Below, piece after piece: positions 46,211 to 56,201 of a DNA stretch of 64,000 nucleotides. The DNA comes from Pandoraea eparura (GTDB lineage: Bacteria > Pseudomonadota > Gammaproteobacteria > Burkholderiales > Burkholderiaceae), in the NCBI RefSeq assembly GCF_902459725.1, contig NZ_CABPSH010000001.1:186001-250000 (forward strand), given 5' to 3'. A model generated the notes under the pieces. That model was not told where the DNA came from, searched no databases, and saw nothing but the letters and a program-made list of their open reading frames with translations. The first letter of the stretch is position 1. Every line of letters begins with the position of its first letter. Position numbers and translations under genes: made by a program.

Positions 46211-46249
46211 ACCCGGCCCCGTCGACGACATGGGCCGGGTTGGTTTTTT
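46211..46249 (+). terminator. Intrinsic terminator between ugpB and ugpA
   Basis: ACCCGGCCC and GGGCCGGGT pair perfectly around a 12-base loop, followed by TGG and six T. It lies 15-50 bases before the ugpA start and probably attenuates transcription into ugpAEC. Confidence 0.85.
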
Positions 46250-46263
46250 CCGCTCATTACGTT

Positions 46264-47160
46264 ATGGCGCATACCTCCAGAGAACGCCCTCGCTTCGGCA
46301 CCGGCTGGCTGCCCTACGCGCTCGTCGCCCCGCAGCTGCTCATCACCGTCGTGTTCTTCCTGTGGCCCGCGGGCGAAGCCCTGTGGCAATCGACCTCGGC
46401 GCAGGACGCCTTCGGGCTGTCCAGCCAGTTCGTCGGCCTGGACAACTTCGTTTCGCTGTGGCGCGACCCGCTCTACCTCGCGTCGTTTCGCACCACGATG
46501 GTCTTCAGCGGGCTGGTGACGGTCTGCGGACTGGTCATCTCGTTGCTGCTCGCGGCCATGGCCGACCGCGTCACGCGCGGCAAGCGCACGTACCAGACAC
46601 TGCTCATCTGGCCTTACGCCGTAGCACCCGCCATTGCGGCCGTGCTGTGGGCGTTCCTGTTCAATCCGAGTATCGGTCTCGTCACCTACGGCCTGGCGAA
46701 GCTCGGCATCGAGTGGAATCACGCGCTCAACGGCGGCCAGGCGATGTTCCTCGTCGTGCTCGCTTCGATCTGGAAGCAGATCAGCTACAACTTCCTGTTC
46801 TTCTATGCGGGCTTGCAGGCGATTCCGCGCTCGCTCGTGGAAGCGGCGGCGATCGACGGCGCCGGGCCGATCCGGCGGTTCTTCGGACTGGTGTTGCCGC
46901 TGATCTCGCCGACGACGTTCTTCCTGCTGGTGGTCAACCTCGTGTACTCGTTCTTCGACACCTTCCCGGTGATCGATGCCGCGACCGGCGGCGGTCCGGG
47001 TCAGTCGACCATGACGCTGATCTACAAGATTTACTCGGAAGGGTTCAAGGGGCTCGACCTCGGCAGCTCGGCTGCCCAGTCGGTAGTGCTGATGGCCATC
47101 GTCATCGTGCTCACGGTCGTGCAGTTCCGTTTCATCGAACGCAAGGTGCAATACGCATGA
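46264..47160 (+). CDS. ugpA: Glycerol-3-phosphate ABC transporter permease
   Basis: One of two inner-membrane permeases of the Ugp importer. The 298-residue protein has six membrane segments and the MalF-type EAA loop '[30 protein letters not shown]', which contacts the ATPase. ATG 46264 is chosen: it gives the usual UgpA N-terminus and length; the earlier TTG at 46240 lies in the terminator. Its stop overlaps the ugpE start (ATGA), so the permeases are translationally coupled. Confidence 0.96.
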   Translation: MAHTSRERPRFGTGWLPYALVAPQLLITVVFFLWPAGEALWQSTSAQDAFGLSSQFVGLDNFVSLWRDPLYLASFRTTMVFSGLVTVCGLVISLLLAAMADRVTRGKRTYQTLLIWPYAVAPAIAAVLWAFLFNPSIGLVTYGLAKLGIEWNHALNGGQAMFLVVLASIWKQISYNFLFFYAGLQAIPRSLVEAAAIDGAGPIRRFFGLVLPLISPTTFFLLVVNLVYSFFDTFPVIDAATGGGPGQSTMTLIYKIYSEGFKGLDLGSSAAQSVVLMAIVIVLTVVQFRFIERKVQYA

Positions 47161-48002
47161 TCGAGAACCGTCGCGGCCTGGATATCTTCTGCCACGTCAT
47201 GCTGGTCATCGGCGTGCTGCTGGTGGTCTTCCCGCTCTATGTGGCGTTCGTCGCCGCCACCATGAACGAGCGCGAGATCTTCAACGTTCCCTTGTCGCTC
47301 ATCCCGAGCACGCACCTGCTGCAGAACCTCGCTACCGTCTGGAACCAGGGCACGGGCGATTCCGCAATGCCGTTCGGGCTGATGCTCGGCAACAGCCTGT
47401 TCATGGCGCTAGTCATCACCTTCGGCAAGATCTCGGTGTCGATCCTGTCGGCCTTCGCCATCGTGTACTTCCGCTTCCCGTTGCGCAATCTGTTCTTCTG
47501 GCTGATCTTCGTCACGCTGATGCTGCCGGTCGAGGTTCGCATATTCCCGACGGTGCAGGTGATCTCGACGCTCGGCCTCATCAACAGCTATACGGGCCTC
47601 ACGCTGCCGCTCATCGCCTCGGCCACGGCCACGTTCCTGTTCCGGCAGTTCTTCATGACGCTGCCCGACGAACTCGTCGAAGCCGCGCGCATCGACGGCG
47701 CCGGCCCGATGCGGTTCTTCTTCGATGTGGTGCTGCCGCTGTCGAAGACGAATATCGCGGCGCTGTTCGTCATCACCTTCATCTATGGCTGGAATCAGTA
47801 CCTGTGGCCGATTCTGGTGACCAATGCCCCGTCGATGACGACGGCCGTGGTCGGCATCAAGAGCATGATCGGCAGCGGCGACACCGCCACCCAATGGCAA
47901 CTCGTCATGAGCGCCACGCTGCTCGCCATGCTGCCGCCGCTCGCGGTGGTGTTGCTCATGCAACGTTGGTTCGTGCGCGGTCTGGTCGATTCGGAAAAGT
48001 AA
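47157..48002 (+). CDS. ugpE: Glycerol-3-phosphate ABC transporter permease
   Basis: The second permease of the Ugp importer, 281 residues with six membrane segments and the EAA loop '[32 protein letters not shown]'. '[33 protein letters not shown]' is the characteristic UgpE N-terminus. It begins inside the last codons of ugpA and is followed two bases later by ugpC, an arrangement that gives a balanced complex. Confidence 0.96.
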   Translation: MIENRRGLDIFCHVMLVIGVLLVVFPLYVAFVAATMNEREIFNVPLSLIPSTHLLQNLATVWNQGTGDSAMPFGLMLGNSLFMALVITFGKISVSILSAFAIVYFRFPLRNLFFWLIFVTLMLPVEVRIFPTVQVISTLGLINSYTGLTLPLIASATATFLFRQFFMTLPDELVEAARIDGAGPMRFFFDVVLPLSKTNIAALFVITFIYGWNQYLWPILVTNAPSMTTAVVGIKSMIGSGDTATQWQLVMSATLLAMLPPLAVVLLMQRWFVRGLVDSEK

Positions 48003-48004
48003 TC

Positions 48005-49102
48005 ATGGCAAATCTCAAACTCCATCACGTCAAGAAAACCTACGACCGGAAAAACTATGTCCTGCACGGGGTCGACATCGACATCGAAGACGGCGAATTC
48101 GTCGTCATCGTCGGTCCCTCGGGCTGCGGCAAGTCGACGCTGCTGCGCATGGTCGCCGGCCTCGAATCGGTCAGCGAAGGCAGCATCCTGATCGGCTCGC
48201 AGGTCGTCAATGAACTGGAGCCGAAGGACCGCAACATCGCGATGGTGTTCCAGAACTATGCGCTGTATCCGCACATGGATGTGCGCCAGAACATGTCGTA
48301 TGGCCTGAAGATCCGCGGCATCGCCAAGGCGACCATCGACGAGCGCGTACTCGCCGCCGCGCGCATTCTGGAACTGGAACCCCTGCTCGCCCGCAAGCCG
48401 CGCGAACTCTCGGGCGGTCAGCGTCAGCGTGTGGCCATGGGCCGCGCGATCGTGCGCGAGCCCGCGGTATTCCTGTTCGACGAGCCGCTCTCGAACCTCG
48501 ACGCCAAGCTGCGCGTGCAAATGCGCCTGGAAATCCAGCGACTGCACGCCCGCCTGAAAACCACCAGTCTGTATGTCACGCACGATCAGATCGAAGCGAT
48601 GACGCTGGCCGATCGCGTGATCGTCATGAACAAGGGCTACGCGGAACAGATCGGCACACCGACGGACGTGTACGAGCGCCCGGCGTCGCTGTTCGTGGCG
48701 AGCTTCATGGGCTCGCCCGCCATGAACCTGCTCAAGGGCCGTGTCGACACGGAAGGTCGCACGTTCCAGGTCGACGGCGGCGGACCGGCCCTGCGCCTGC
48801 CGCCCACGAGCATGGCGTACGCCAACCGTGAGCTCGTGCTTGGCGTGCGCCCCGAGCATCTGGTGCCCGCCGATCCGCAAAACGGCCTGGGGGCCTTTGC
48901 CGCGCAGACGAGTATCCTCGTCGATCAGCTCGAACTGCTCGGCGCCGACAATCTGGCCCACGGCCGCTGGGGCGAGCAGCCCGTTACGGTGCGTCTGCCG
49001 CACGAGATGCGTCCGGCGGCGGGCACCGTGGTGCCGCTGGCCATCTCGGCCAAGGCCTTGCATCTGTTCGATCCGGCCACCGGCAAGCGAGTCGAAGCAT
49101 GA
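48005..49102 (+). CDS. ugpC: Glycerol-3-phosphate ABC transporter ATPase
   Basis: The ATPase that drives Ugp uptake. In this 365-residue protein Walker A is 'GPSGCGKST' at 37-45, the signature is '[19 protein letters not shown]', Walker B '[16 protein letters not shown]', and the H-loop '[16 protein letters not shown]'; a C-terminal TOBE/regulatory domain follows from about 240. The MalK-type architecture and the operon position identify UgpC. Its last codon overlaps the ugpQ start by four bases. Confidence 0.97.
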   Translation: MANLKLHHVKKTYDRKNYVLHGVDIDIEDGEFVVIVGPSGCGKSTLLRMVAGLESVSEGSILIGSQVVNELEPKDRNIAMVFQNYALYPHMDVRQNMSYGLKIRGIAKATIDERVLAAARILELEPLLARKPRELSGGQRQRVAMGRAIVREPAVFLFDEPLSNLDAKLRVQMRLEIQRLHARLKTTSLYVTHDQIEAMTLADRVIVMNKGYAEQIGTPTDVYERPASLFVASFMGSPAMNLLKGRVDTEGRTFQVDGGGPALRLPPTSMAYANRELVLGVRPEHLVPADPQNGLGAFAAQTSILVDQLELLGADNLAHGRWGEQPVTVRLPHEMRPAAGTVVPLAISAKALHLFDPATGKRVEA

Positions 49103-49878
49103 GCGATCGCTCGACACCGGCCCCGCTTTGGCCCACCTGGCCCTATCCGCGCATCGTCGCGCACCGTGGCGGCGGCAAGCTGGCGCCGGAAAACACGCTG
49201 GCCGCCTTCGAGACGGGCGCGTCGCTCGGCCTGCGCATGGTCGAGTTCGATGCCAAGCTCTCGGCGGATAACACTGTCTTCCTGCTGCACGACGACACCG
49301 TCGATCGCACGAGCAACGGCCACGGTGCCGCCGCGCAGATGACTTACGCCGACATCGCGAAGCTCGACGCCGGCAGTTGGTTCGGCGCACGCTTCGCAGG
49401 GCAGGTGATGCCGACCCTCGCCCAGGTGGCCGAGCGCTGTATGGCGCTGGGGCTGGCGGCGAACGTCGAGATCAAGCCGTGCCCGGGCCGCGAGGCGGAA
49501 ACGGGCAAGCGGGTCGCCGAGGCCGTTCAGGCGCTGTGGGCGGGCCAGGCCCTGCCGCCTCTGCTCTCGTCGTTCTCCTACGAGGCCCTCGAAGCGGCAG
49601 CTGCCGCTGCCCCCGACCTGCCGCGCGGCATGCTGTATGAAGCCGTTCCGGTGCATTGGCGCGAGGACGCCCGCAAGCTCGGCACGGTCTCGCTGCACGC
49701 AAGCCATCAGCCGCTCGACGGCCCGCAGGTCGCACAAATCAAGGCGGCCGGCCTGCAGATGCTGGTCTACACGGTCAACGATCCGGTCCGCGCGCGCGAA
49801 CTGGCGGCGTGGGGGGTCGATGCCATCTGCACCGACCGCATCGACCTGATCGGCGCCGATTTCCTCGACGACGCCTGA
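49099..49878 (+). CDS. ugpQ: Glycerophosphodiester phosphodiesterase, cytoplasmic
   Basis: Hydrolyses imported glycerophosphodiesters to glycerol-3-phosphate and an alcohol. The 259-residue protein lacks a signal peptide. The GDPD motif is complete: '[22 protein letters not shown]' with His and Arg, '[28 protein letters not shown]' with metal-binding Glu/Asp and catalytic His, and 'VEIKP' further on. It overlaps ugpC by ATGA, so the operon couples uptake and cleavage and provides both phosphate and glycerol-3-phosphate. Confidence 0.96.
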   Translation: MSDRSTPAPLWPTWPYPRIVAHRGGGKLAPENTLAAFETGASLGLRMVEFDAKLSADNTVFLLHDDTVDRTSNGHGAAAQMTYADIAKLDAGSWFGARFAGQVMPTLAQVAERCMALGLAANVEIKPCPGREAETGKRVAEAVQALWAGQALPPLLSSFSYEALEAAAAAAPDLPRGMLYEAVPVHWREDARKLGTVSLHASHQPLDGPQVAQIKAAGLQMLVYTVNDPVRARELAAWGVDAICTDRIDLIGADFLDDA

Positions 49879-50106
49879 GCCTCTGCCGGGGAACCATCGA
49901 CGGCAGTCCGCCCGTTTTCCGGTCCATGTCCGCGTCGAAGTCCCCTCCTATGCCGCTGTCCACCCGCCCTGCGCGCTGGCGGGCATGGGCGCAAGGCGGC
50001 ATAATAGGACGTTCCCCTCGCCCAGCCCATCCCGCGGCCCGGTGCACGCGATTGCAGATCGTTGCGAAGTCGTGTGCCGGGTTGGACGAATTCAAGCCAA
50101 GCCGCC

Positions 50107-50706
50107 ATGCCGTACATCTATCTCGCGTCGCAAAGCCCCCGCCGTCAGGAACTGCTGCAGCAGCTCGGCGTTCGCTTCGAAATGCTGCTGCCGGCGGCCC
50201 ACGAGGACGCCGAAGCGCTCGAAGCCGTGCTGCCGGGTGAGCCGCCCGACGACTACGTGCAGCGCGTCACGCGCGCCAAGGCCGAGGCGGCTATCGCTCG
50301 CCTGGCCCGCGCCGGCCTGCCCGGCGCCCCCATTCTTGCCGCCGATACGACGGTGTGCCTGGACGGCACCATCCTCGGCAAGCCGTTCGACGACGCCGAC
50401 GCCTGCGCCGTGCTCGCTCGTCTGTCGGGCACGCGCCATCGCGTGCTGACCGCCGTCGCCGTGTGCGCCGACGGCCAGATCCATCAGGCAGTGAACATTT
50501 CTCACGTCTGGTTCCGGCCGATGCGCCGTGAGGAGATCGAGCGCTACGTCGCCTCGGGCGAGCCGAGGGGCAAAGCGGGCGCTTACGGGATTCAGGGCAG
50601 GGCCGCCGAATTCGTGCTGCGTATCGACGGCAGCTACTCCGGCATCATGGGGCTACCGTTGTGCGAGACCGCCGCGCTGTTGCGCCAGGCCGGCGTCGAC
50701 TTCTGA
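50107..50706 (+). CDS. maf: Maf family nucleotide pyrophosphatase
   Basis: A 199-residue Maf/Ham1-fold enzyme hydrolysing dTTP, UTP or modified nucleotides to the monophosphate. The opening '[23 protein letters not shown]' is the Maf signature (S-x-SPRR), and '[24 protein letters not shown]' and '[20 protein letters not shown]' complete the active site. ATG 50107 removes the non-conserved upstream part of the frame. The gene directly precedes rng, as in many proteobacteria. Confidence 0.95.
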   Translation: MPYIYLASQSPRRQELLQQLGVRFEMLLPAAHEDAEALEAVLPGEPPDDYVQRVTRAKAEAAIARLARAGLPGAPILAADTTVCLDGTILGKPFDDADACAVLARLSGTRHRVLTAVAVCADGQIHQAVNISHVWFRPMRREEIERYVASGEPRGKAGAYGIQGRAAEFVLRIDGSYSGIMGLPLCETAALLRQAGVDF

Positions 50707-50750
50707 CACCCACCGAATTTGCCAAGCCTACCGAGTCCGGTCGACACTTT

Positions 50751-52220
50751 ATGAACGAAGACATTCTGGTCAACATCACGCCACAGGAAACCCGTGTGGC
50801 GCTCATGCAGCTCGGAGCGGTGCAGGAATTGCACATCGAGCGCACGCTCTCGCGCGGTCTGGTCGGCAACATCTACCTGGGCAAGGTCGTGCGCGTGCTG
50901 CCGGGCATGCAATCGGCGTTCATCGATATCGGGCTGGAGCGCGCGGCGTTCCTGCACGTGGCCGATATCTGGCATCCGCGCACGAGCAACGACACGTCCA
51001 CGCCGCACCCGCAGCCGCCCATCGAGAAGACGGTGTTCGAGGGGCAGACGCTGATGGTGCAGGTCATCAAGGACCCGATCGGCACCAAGGGCGCGCGCCT
51101 GTCGACGCAAATCAGCATTGCCGGGCGCACGCTCGTCTACCTGCCGCAGGAGCCCCATATCGGTATTTCGCAGCGTATCGAGAGCGAAGCGGAGCGCGAG
51201 GCGTTGCGCAGCAAGATCCAGGCGCTCGTGCCGGCCGACGAGAAAGGCGGCTTCATCGTGCGCACGATTGCGGAAGACGCGGCCGACGCCGAACTGGCGA
51301 ACGACATCGCCTATCTGCGCAAGTCCTGGCAGACCATCGGCGAGCAGAGCACACGCATGCCGGCGCCGGCGCTGCTGTACCAGGATCTGAACCTCGCCCA
51401 GCGCGTGCTGCGCGACTTCGTGCACGAGGAAACCGGCAAGATATTGGTCGACTCGCGCGAGACGTTCCAGAAACTGGCGGAATTCGCGACAACGTACACA
51501 CCGGCGGTGCTCGGCAAGCTCACGCATTACACCGGCGAGCGGCCGCTCTTCGACCTGTACAACGTCGAGACGGAAATCGAGCGCGCGCTGTCGCGCCGTG
51601 TCGATCTCAAGTCCGGCGGGTATCTGATGATCGATCAGACCGAGGCGATGACGACCATCGACGTGAACACCGGTGGCTATGTCGGTGCGCGCAACTTCGA
51701 CGACACGATCTTCAAGACGAACCTCGAAGCGGCATTGATGATCGCGCGCCAGTTGCGGCTGCGCAATCTGGGCGGGATCATCATCATCGACTTCATCGAC
51801 ATGGAGAACACCGAGCACCGCGACTCGGTGCTGGCCGAGCTGAAGAAGGCGCTCGCGCGCGACCGCACACGCATCACCGTGAATGGCTTCTCCCAGCTCG
51901 GGCTGGTCGAGATGACCCGCAAGCGCACACGCGAATCGCTCGCCCATGTACTGTGCGAGCCATGTGCCGTCTGCCAGGGCAAGGGACAGGTCAAAACGCC
52001 GCGCACGCTGTGCTATGACATCCTGCGCGAGATTCTGCGCGAATCGCGCCAGTTCAACCCGCGCGAATTCCGTCTGATCGCTTCGCAGGCGGTCGTCGAC
52101 TTGTTCCTGGAGGAAGAGTCGCAGCATCTCGCGATGCTCATCGACTTCGTCGGCAAGCCGATTTCGCTGCAGGTGGAATCGTCGTTCCATCAGGAGCAGT
52201 ACGACATCATCCTGGTGTAA
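50751..52220 (+). CDS. rng: Ribonuclease G
   Basis: Endonuclease of the RNase E/G family that matures the 16S rRNA 5' end and degrades mRNA. The 489-residue protein has an N-terminal S1 domain ('RGLVGNIYLGKVVRVLPGMQSAFIDIGLERAAFLHV'), the catalytic Asp residues in 'TTIDVNTGGYVG' and 'IIIIDFIDM', and the zinc-link cysteines in 'CEPCAVCQGKG'. It lacks the long C-terminal scaffold of RNase E. Start ATG 50751 agrees with the family opening 'NEDILVNITPQETRVA'. Confidence 0.97.
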   Translation: MNEDILVNITPQETRVALMQLGAVQELHIERTLSRGLVGNIYLGKVVRVLPGMQSAFIDIGLERAAFLHVADIWHPRTSNDTSTPHPQPPIEKTVFEGQTLMVQVIKDPIGTKGARLSTQISIAGRTLVYLPQEPHIGISQRIESEAEREALRSKIQALVPADEKGGFIVRTIAEDAADAELANDIAYLRKSWQTIGEQSTRMPAPALLYQDLNLAQRVLRDFVHEETGKILVDSRETFQKLAEFATTYTPAVLGKLTHYTGERPLFDLYNVETEIERALSRRVDLKSGGYLMIDQTEAMTTIDVNTGGYVGARNFDDTIFKTNLEAALMIARQLRLRNLGGIIIIDFIDMENTEHRDSVLAELKKALARDRTRITVNGFSQLGLVEMTRKRTRESLAHVLCEPCAVCQGKGQVKTPRTLCYDILREILRESRQFNPREFRLIASQAVVDLFLEEESQHLAMLIDFVGKPISLQVESSFHQEQYDIILV

Positions 52221-52250
52221 CCCAACGCAGCGCTCGCACGTTCCGACGTC

Positions 52251-53561
52251 ATGCCCTACTCGAACTACGATAACCTGGCAGCCTCGAGCGAGGCGCTCGA
52301 CAAGCATGCCGTCGCACGTCATACGACCTGGGTCAGCATCTGGGTCAACATCTTGCTCACGACGGCGCAGATCGTCATCGGCATCTTCGCCCGTTCGCAG
52401 GCGTTGATTGCCGACGGCATTCACTCGCTCTCGGACATCGTCTCGGACTTCGTCGTGCTGGCTGCCGCGCGCGGCAGCGCCCGCGCGCCGGACGCCGATC
52501 ACCCCTACGGCCATAGCCGTTACGAGAACGCGGCGTCGTTGTTTCTCGGCGTCATTCTGCTCGTCGTGGGAGCAGGCATGCTGTGGCGCGGCATCGAGCG
52601 GTTGCTGCACCCCGAAGACATTCCGGAAGTGCACACGATCGCGCTGGTCGTCGCCGTTCTGGTGCTGGTCAGCAAGGAAGGGCTGTTTCGCTACATGCTG
52701 CGCGCCGCGCAACGCGTGCGCTCGGCGATGCTCGTGGCCAACGCGTGGCACGCGCGCTCCGACGCGCTGTCGTCGCTCGTCGTGGCGTTCGGTATTCTGG
52801 GCAACCTCGCGGGCTACCGCATTCTCGACCCGCTCGCCGCCGCCCTCGTGGGCCTGATGATCGGACGCACCGGCTGGAAGTTCGGCTGGAACGCGTTGCA
52901 GGACCTCATCGATCGCGGCGTGGACGACGCCACGACCGTCACCATTCGGGAGCGTCTGCTCGCGACGCCCGGCGTGCGCACCATCGACATGCTGCGCACG
53001 CGCCGCATGGGCGACGAGATCGTGGTCGACGTGCACATCCTCGTCGATGCGCGATTGTCGGTGTCCGAGGGACACTACATCGCGGAACAGGCACGCGCGA
53101 CGGTCATGCTCGAGCCGCAGATTCTCGATGTGCTCGTACACGTCGATCCCGAGAGCGACACCAAGGGCACTGCGTTGCAGCAATGGCCTGCGCGCTCGGT
53201 CGTGGTCGGCGCGGCAGAGGCACTGTGCCGCGCCAATGCGCTGGCGCTGCACGACGTCAAACTGCATTACCTGAACAACGGGCTGGAGGCCGACGTGATT
53301 GTCGAAGGGCTGCGTGACCCGGCGCGCTCTGGCACCTCGGGGGCGGATGGCTCACCCGTTGGCGGCGGCACGGAACCGTCATCGCAGAGCGTGGCGGACG
53401 CACTCAGCGCGCGCTTTGGTCTGCGCGCCGTCAGAGTGCTGCGGGTGACGGGCGACACGTCCGCCGCGCCGGGTGAGGGCGACGTCGCCAGCATTGCCGA
53501 CATTGCCGACATCCCGACGACGCCTGCAAAAGCAACGGCCGCCGGACCCGCCGTCGATTGA
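52251..53561 (+). CDS. Cation diffusion facilitator transporter with an extended C-terminus
   Basis: An inner-membrane divalent-cation/proton antiporter of the CDF family (FieF/MamB-like). Metal-site Asp residues appear in 'ALIADGIHSLSDIVSD' (helix 2) and 'NAWHARSDALSSLV' (helix 5), and the cytoplasmic ferredoxin-like domain follows ('GDEIVVDVHILVDARLSVSEGHYIAEQ'). At 436 residues it exceeds the usual ~300. The extra part contains 'LHDVKLHYLNNGLEADVIVEG', which looks like a second dimerisation domain, then a low-complexity Ala/Ser/Gly tail. It is 30 bases downstream of rng. Confidence 0.92.
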   Translation: MPYSNYDNLAASSEALDKHAVARHTTWVSIWVNILLTTAQIVIGIFARSQALIADGIHSLSDIVSDFVVLAAARGSARAPDADHPYGHSRYENAASLFLGVILLVVGAGMLWRGIERLLHPEDIPEVHTIALVVAVLVLVSKEGLFRYMLRAAQRVRSAMLVANAWHARSDALSSLVVAFGILGNLAGYRILDPLAAALVGLMIGRTGWKFGWNALQDLIDRGVDDATTVTIRERLLATPGVRTIDMLRTRRMGDEIVVDVHILVDARLSVSEGHYIAEQARATVMLEPQILDVLVHVDPESDTKGTALQQWPARSVVVGAAEALCRANALALHDVKLHYLNNGLEADVIVEGLRDPARSGTSGADGSPVGGGTEPSSQSVADALSARFGLRAVRVLRVTGDTSAAPGEGDVASIADIADIPTTPAKATAAGPAVD

Positions 53562-53590
53562 CGACCGGGCCGCGACGGCCGGAGGCAACG

Positions 53591-53613
53591 CGTACGGGAC
53601 ATGGTCCCGTACG
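53591..53613. terminator. 10-bp stem hairpin between convergent CDF and rfbC genes
   Basis: CGTACGGGAC and GTCCCGTACG pair perfectly around a 3-base loop. Neither strand has a T-run, so it may be a Rho-assisted or processing structure. Confidence 0.5.
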
Positions 53614-53618
53614 GGGCA

Positions 53619-54167
53619 TCACGCTTCGTGCCGGAAGTCCGAGAACAGCATGCCCTGCCGATCCTTGTCCGAGACGTTCGGCGTGATGCCGTCGAGCGGC
53701 CAGGGAATCGCGAGCGTCGGGTCGTCCCAGCGAATGCAGCGTTCGAACTGCGGCGCCCAATAGTCCGTGGTCTTGTACAGCACTTCGGCCGTCTCCGACG
53801 TGACGACAAAACCGTGCGCGAAGCCCGCAGGAATCCACAACTGTTTCTTGTTTTCGGCGCTCAGCACTTCCGCGACCCACTGGCCGAAGGTCGGCGAGCC
53901 TTCACGGATATCGACCGCGACATCGTAAATTTCGCCGTGCAGCACGCGCACGAGCTTGCCCTGCGGTTGCTTGACCTGGTAGTGCAGCCCGCGCAGCACG
54001 CCTCGGGCCGAGCGCGACTGGTTGTCCTGCACGAACGTGAGCGTCTCGCCCAGCGCGTTGTCGAAGTTGCGCTGGTTGAAGCTCTCGAAGAAATGGCCGC
54101 GGGCGTCGCCAAAGACCTTGGGTTCGATCACGCAAACGGCGGGAATGGCGGTGGGAATCACTTGCAT
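53619..54167 (-). CDS. rfbC: dTDP-4-dehydrorhamnose 3,5-epimerase
   Basis: Third enzyme of dTDP-L-rhamnose synthesis. The 182-residue cupin protein has 'FFESFNQRNFDNAL', the catalytic His in 'GVLRGLHYQ', 'QGKLVRVLHGEIYDVAVDIREGSPTFG' and 'LWIPAGFAHGF', all standard. ATG 54167 gives the normal N-terminus; the longer frame adds Arg-rich sequence without precedent. It is the last of three rfb genes on the minus strand, 43 bases after rfbA. Confidence 0.96.
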   Translation of the reverse strand: MQVIPTAIPAVCVIEPKVFGDARGHFFESFNQRNFDNALGETLTFVQDNQSRSARGVLRGLHYQVKQPQGKLVRVLHGEIYDVAVDIREGSPTFGQWVAEVLSAENKKQLWIPAGFAHGFVVTSETAEVLYKTTDYWAPQFERCIRWDDPTLAIPWPLDGITPNVSDKDRQGMLFSDFRHEA

Positions 54168-54210
54168 AGCGAGATACCGGTAAGAATCGAAGGAGTGCGA
54201 TGCGGCAGAC

Positions 54211-55098
54211 TCAGAACAACCGCTCGCGCAGCATCGAGAGCAGGTATTGGCCGTAACCGGTCTTGGCGAGCGGCTGCGCGAGCGCCTCGATCGCGGCGGC
54301 GTCGATCCAGCCACGCCGGTAGGCGATCTCCTCGGGGCACGCGACCTTCAAGCCCTGACGGCTTTCGATCGTCTGGATGAACGTACTCGCTTCGAGCATC
54401 GATTCATGCGTGCCGGTATCCAGCCATGCATATCCGCGACCCATGATCTGGACGTTGAGCTTGCCGCGACGCAGATACTCGTTGTTCACGTCGGTGATTT
54501 CCAGCTCACCGCGCGCCGACGGCTTGATCGACCGTGCGATCTCGATCACGTCGTTATCGCAGAAGTACAAACCGGTCACGGCGTAACGCGACTTCGGCTC
54601 CTTGGGTTTCTCGACGAGTTCGATGGCCTTGCCCTTCTCATCGAACGTCACTACGCCGTATCGCTCCGGATCGTGCACGCGATACGCGAACACGGAGGCT
54701 CCATCCGTCTGGCTATTCGCTGCCGAAAGCAGTGACGCGAAATCGTGACCGTAGAACAGATTGTCGCCGAGCACCAACGCGCACGGATCGCGACCGATGA
54801 AGTCCGCGCCGATCAGGAATGCCTGCGCCAGTCCGTCCGGCGACGGTTGCACGGCGTATTGCAGGTTCAGGCCCCACTGGCTGCCGTCGCCCAGCAGTTG
54901 CTCGAAGCGCGGCGTGTCCTGCGGCGTCGAGATGATCAGCACGTCGCGAATCCCCGCCAGCATCAGCGTGGTCAGCGGGTAGTAGATCATCGGCTTGTCG
55001 TACACCGGGAGCAACTGCTTGGAGACGGCCAGCGTCGCCGGATACAGTCGCGTACCGGAGCCGCCGGCGAGGATGATGCCCTTGCGCTTGATACTCAT
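54211..55098 (-). CDS. rfbA: Glucose-1-phosphate thymidylyltransferase
   Basis: First step of dTDP-rhamnose synthesis: glucose-1-phosphate plus dTTP to dTDP-glucose. The 295-residue length fits the short RmlA type. Motifs are '[36 protein letters not shown]', '[13 protein letters not shown]' with the catalytic Asp, and '[23 protein letters not shown]'. ATG 55098 is chosen as it starts the family sequence; the longer frame overlaps rfbB. It begins seven bases after rfbB ends. Confidence 0.97.
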   Translation of the reverse strand: MSIKRKGIILAGGSGTRLYPATLAVSKQLLPVYDKPMIYYPLTTLMLAGIRDVLIISTPQDTPRFEQLLGDGSQWGLNLQYAVQPSPDGLAQAFLIGADFIGRDPCALVLGDNLFYGHDFASLLSAANSQTDGASVFAYRVHDPERYGVVTFDEKGKAIELVEKPKEPKSRYAVTGLYFCDNDVIEIARSIKPSARGELEITDVNNEYLRRGKLNVQIMGRGYAWLDTGTHESMLEASTFIQTIESRQGLKVACPEEIAYRRGWIDAAAIEALAQPLAKTGYGQYLLSMLRERLF

Positions 55099-55105
55099 GC
55101 GTGCC

Positions 55106-56170
55106 TCAGTCGTTCTTTTGATAGTGTGTCTCGATCCAGCGCTGGTATTCGCCCGACTGCACCTGGCGCACCCACTCTCCGTTGGCGAGGTACCACTGCA
55201 CCGTCTTGCGCATGCCGGTCTCGAACGTCTCGGCTGGGCGCCAGCCCAGTTCGCGCTCAAGCTTGCGCGCGTCGATGGCATAGCGACGGTCGTGGCCCGG
55301 ACGATCGGTGACAAACGTGATCTGATCGCCATACGACTTTCCGTCGGCACGCGGCGATAGTTCGTCGAGCAATGCGCACAGATGCTTCACGACCGAGAGG
55401 TTGTTCTGCTCGTTCCAGCCGCCCACGTTGTAGACCTCGCCCACGACGCCTCTGGCAAGCACCTCGCGAATGGCGGCGCAATGGTCACCGACGTACAGCC
55501 AGTCGCGCACGTTGCTGCCGTCGCCATAGATCGGCAGCGGCTTGCCGGCCAGCGCATTGGCAATCACCAGCGGAATGAGCTTTTCGGGGAATTGGTACGG
55601 GCCGTAGTTGTTCGAGCAGTTGGTCGTGAGTACCGGCAGACCATACGTGTGGTGATAGGCTCGCACCAGATGGTCGGACCCGGCCTTGGACGCCGAGTAC
55701 GGGCTGTTGGGCGCGTAAGGCGTGGTCTCGGTGAATGCCGGATCGCTCGGGCTCAGCGAGCCATAGACTTCGTCCGTCGAGACGTGCAGGAAGCGGAAGG
55801 CATCGCGCGCCTCGCCGTCGAGCGTTCCCCAATAGGCGCGTGCGGCTTCGAGCATCGTGAATGTGCCGACGATGTTCGTCTGCACGAAGTCGCCAGGGCC
55901 ATGAATGGAACGGTCGACATGGCTTTCCGCCGCGAAGTGCAGCACCGCGCGCGGGCGATGCTCGGCATACAGTCGATCGAGCGCGTCGCGGTCGCAGATA
56001 TCAACTTGGGCAAAGCGATGTCGCCGGTCATGCTCGATACTGGCAAGATTGGCGAGATTGCCCGCGTAAGTCAGCTTGTCGATGGTCAACACCGGCTCGT
56101 CATGTTGCGCGAGCCAGTCAAGAATGAAATTCGCGCCGATAAATCCGGCACCGCCAGTCACAAAAATCAT
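55106..56170 (-). CDS. rfbB: dTDP-glucose 4,6-dehydratase
   Basis: Second step of dTDP-rhamnose synthesis, NAD-dependent. The 354-residue extended SDR begins '[20 protein letters not shown]' with the Rossmann motif; '[13 protein letters not shown]', the Ser-Thr-Asp-Glu '[10 protein letters not shown]' and the catalytic '[15 protein letters not shown]' follow. Length and motifs are normal for RmlB. It leads the operon rfbB-rfbA-rfbC; rfbD (the final reductase) is not in the window, so it must lie elsewhere if rhamnose is made. Confidence 0.97.
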   Translation of the reverse strand: MIFVTGGAGFIGANFILDWLAQHDEPVLTIDKLTYAGNLANLASIEHDRRHRFAQVDICDRDALDRLYAEHRPRAVLHFAAESHVDRSIHGPGDFVQTNIVGTFTMLEAARAYWGTLDGEARDAFRFLHVSTDEVYGSLSPSDPAFTETTPYAPNSPYSASKAGSDHLVRAYHHTYGLPVLTTNCSNNYGPYQFPEKLIPLVIANALAGKPLPIYGDGSNVRDWLYVGDHCAAIREVLARGVVGEVYNVGGWNEQNNLSVVKHLCALLDELSPRADGKSYGDQITFVTDRPGHDRRYAIDARKLERELGWRPAETFETGMRKTVQWYLANGEWVRQVQSGEYQRWIETHYQKND

Positions 56171-56201
56171 GGGCTGAAAATTAAGGAGTGCGGAGGCGGC
56201 C

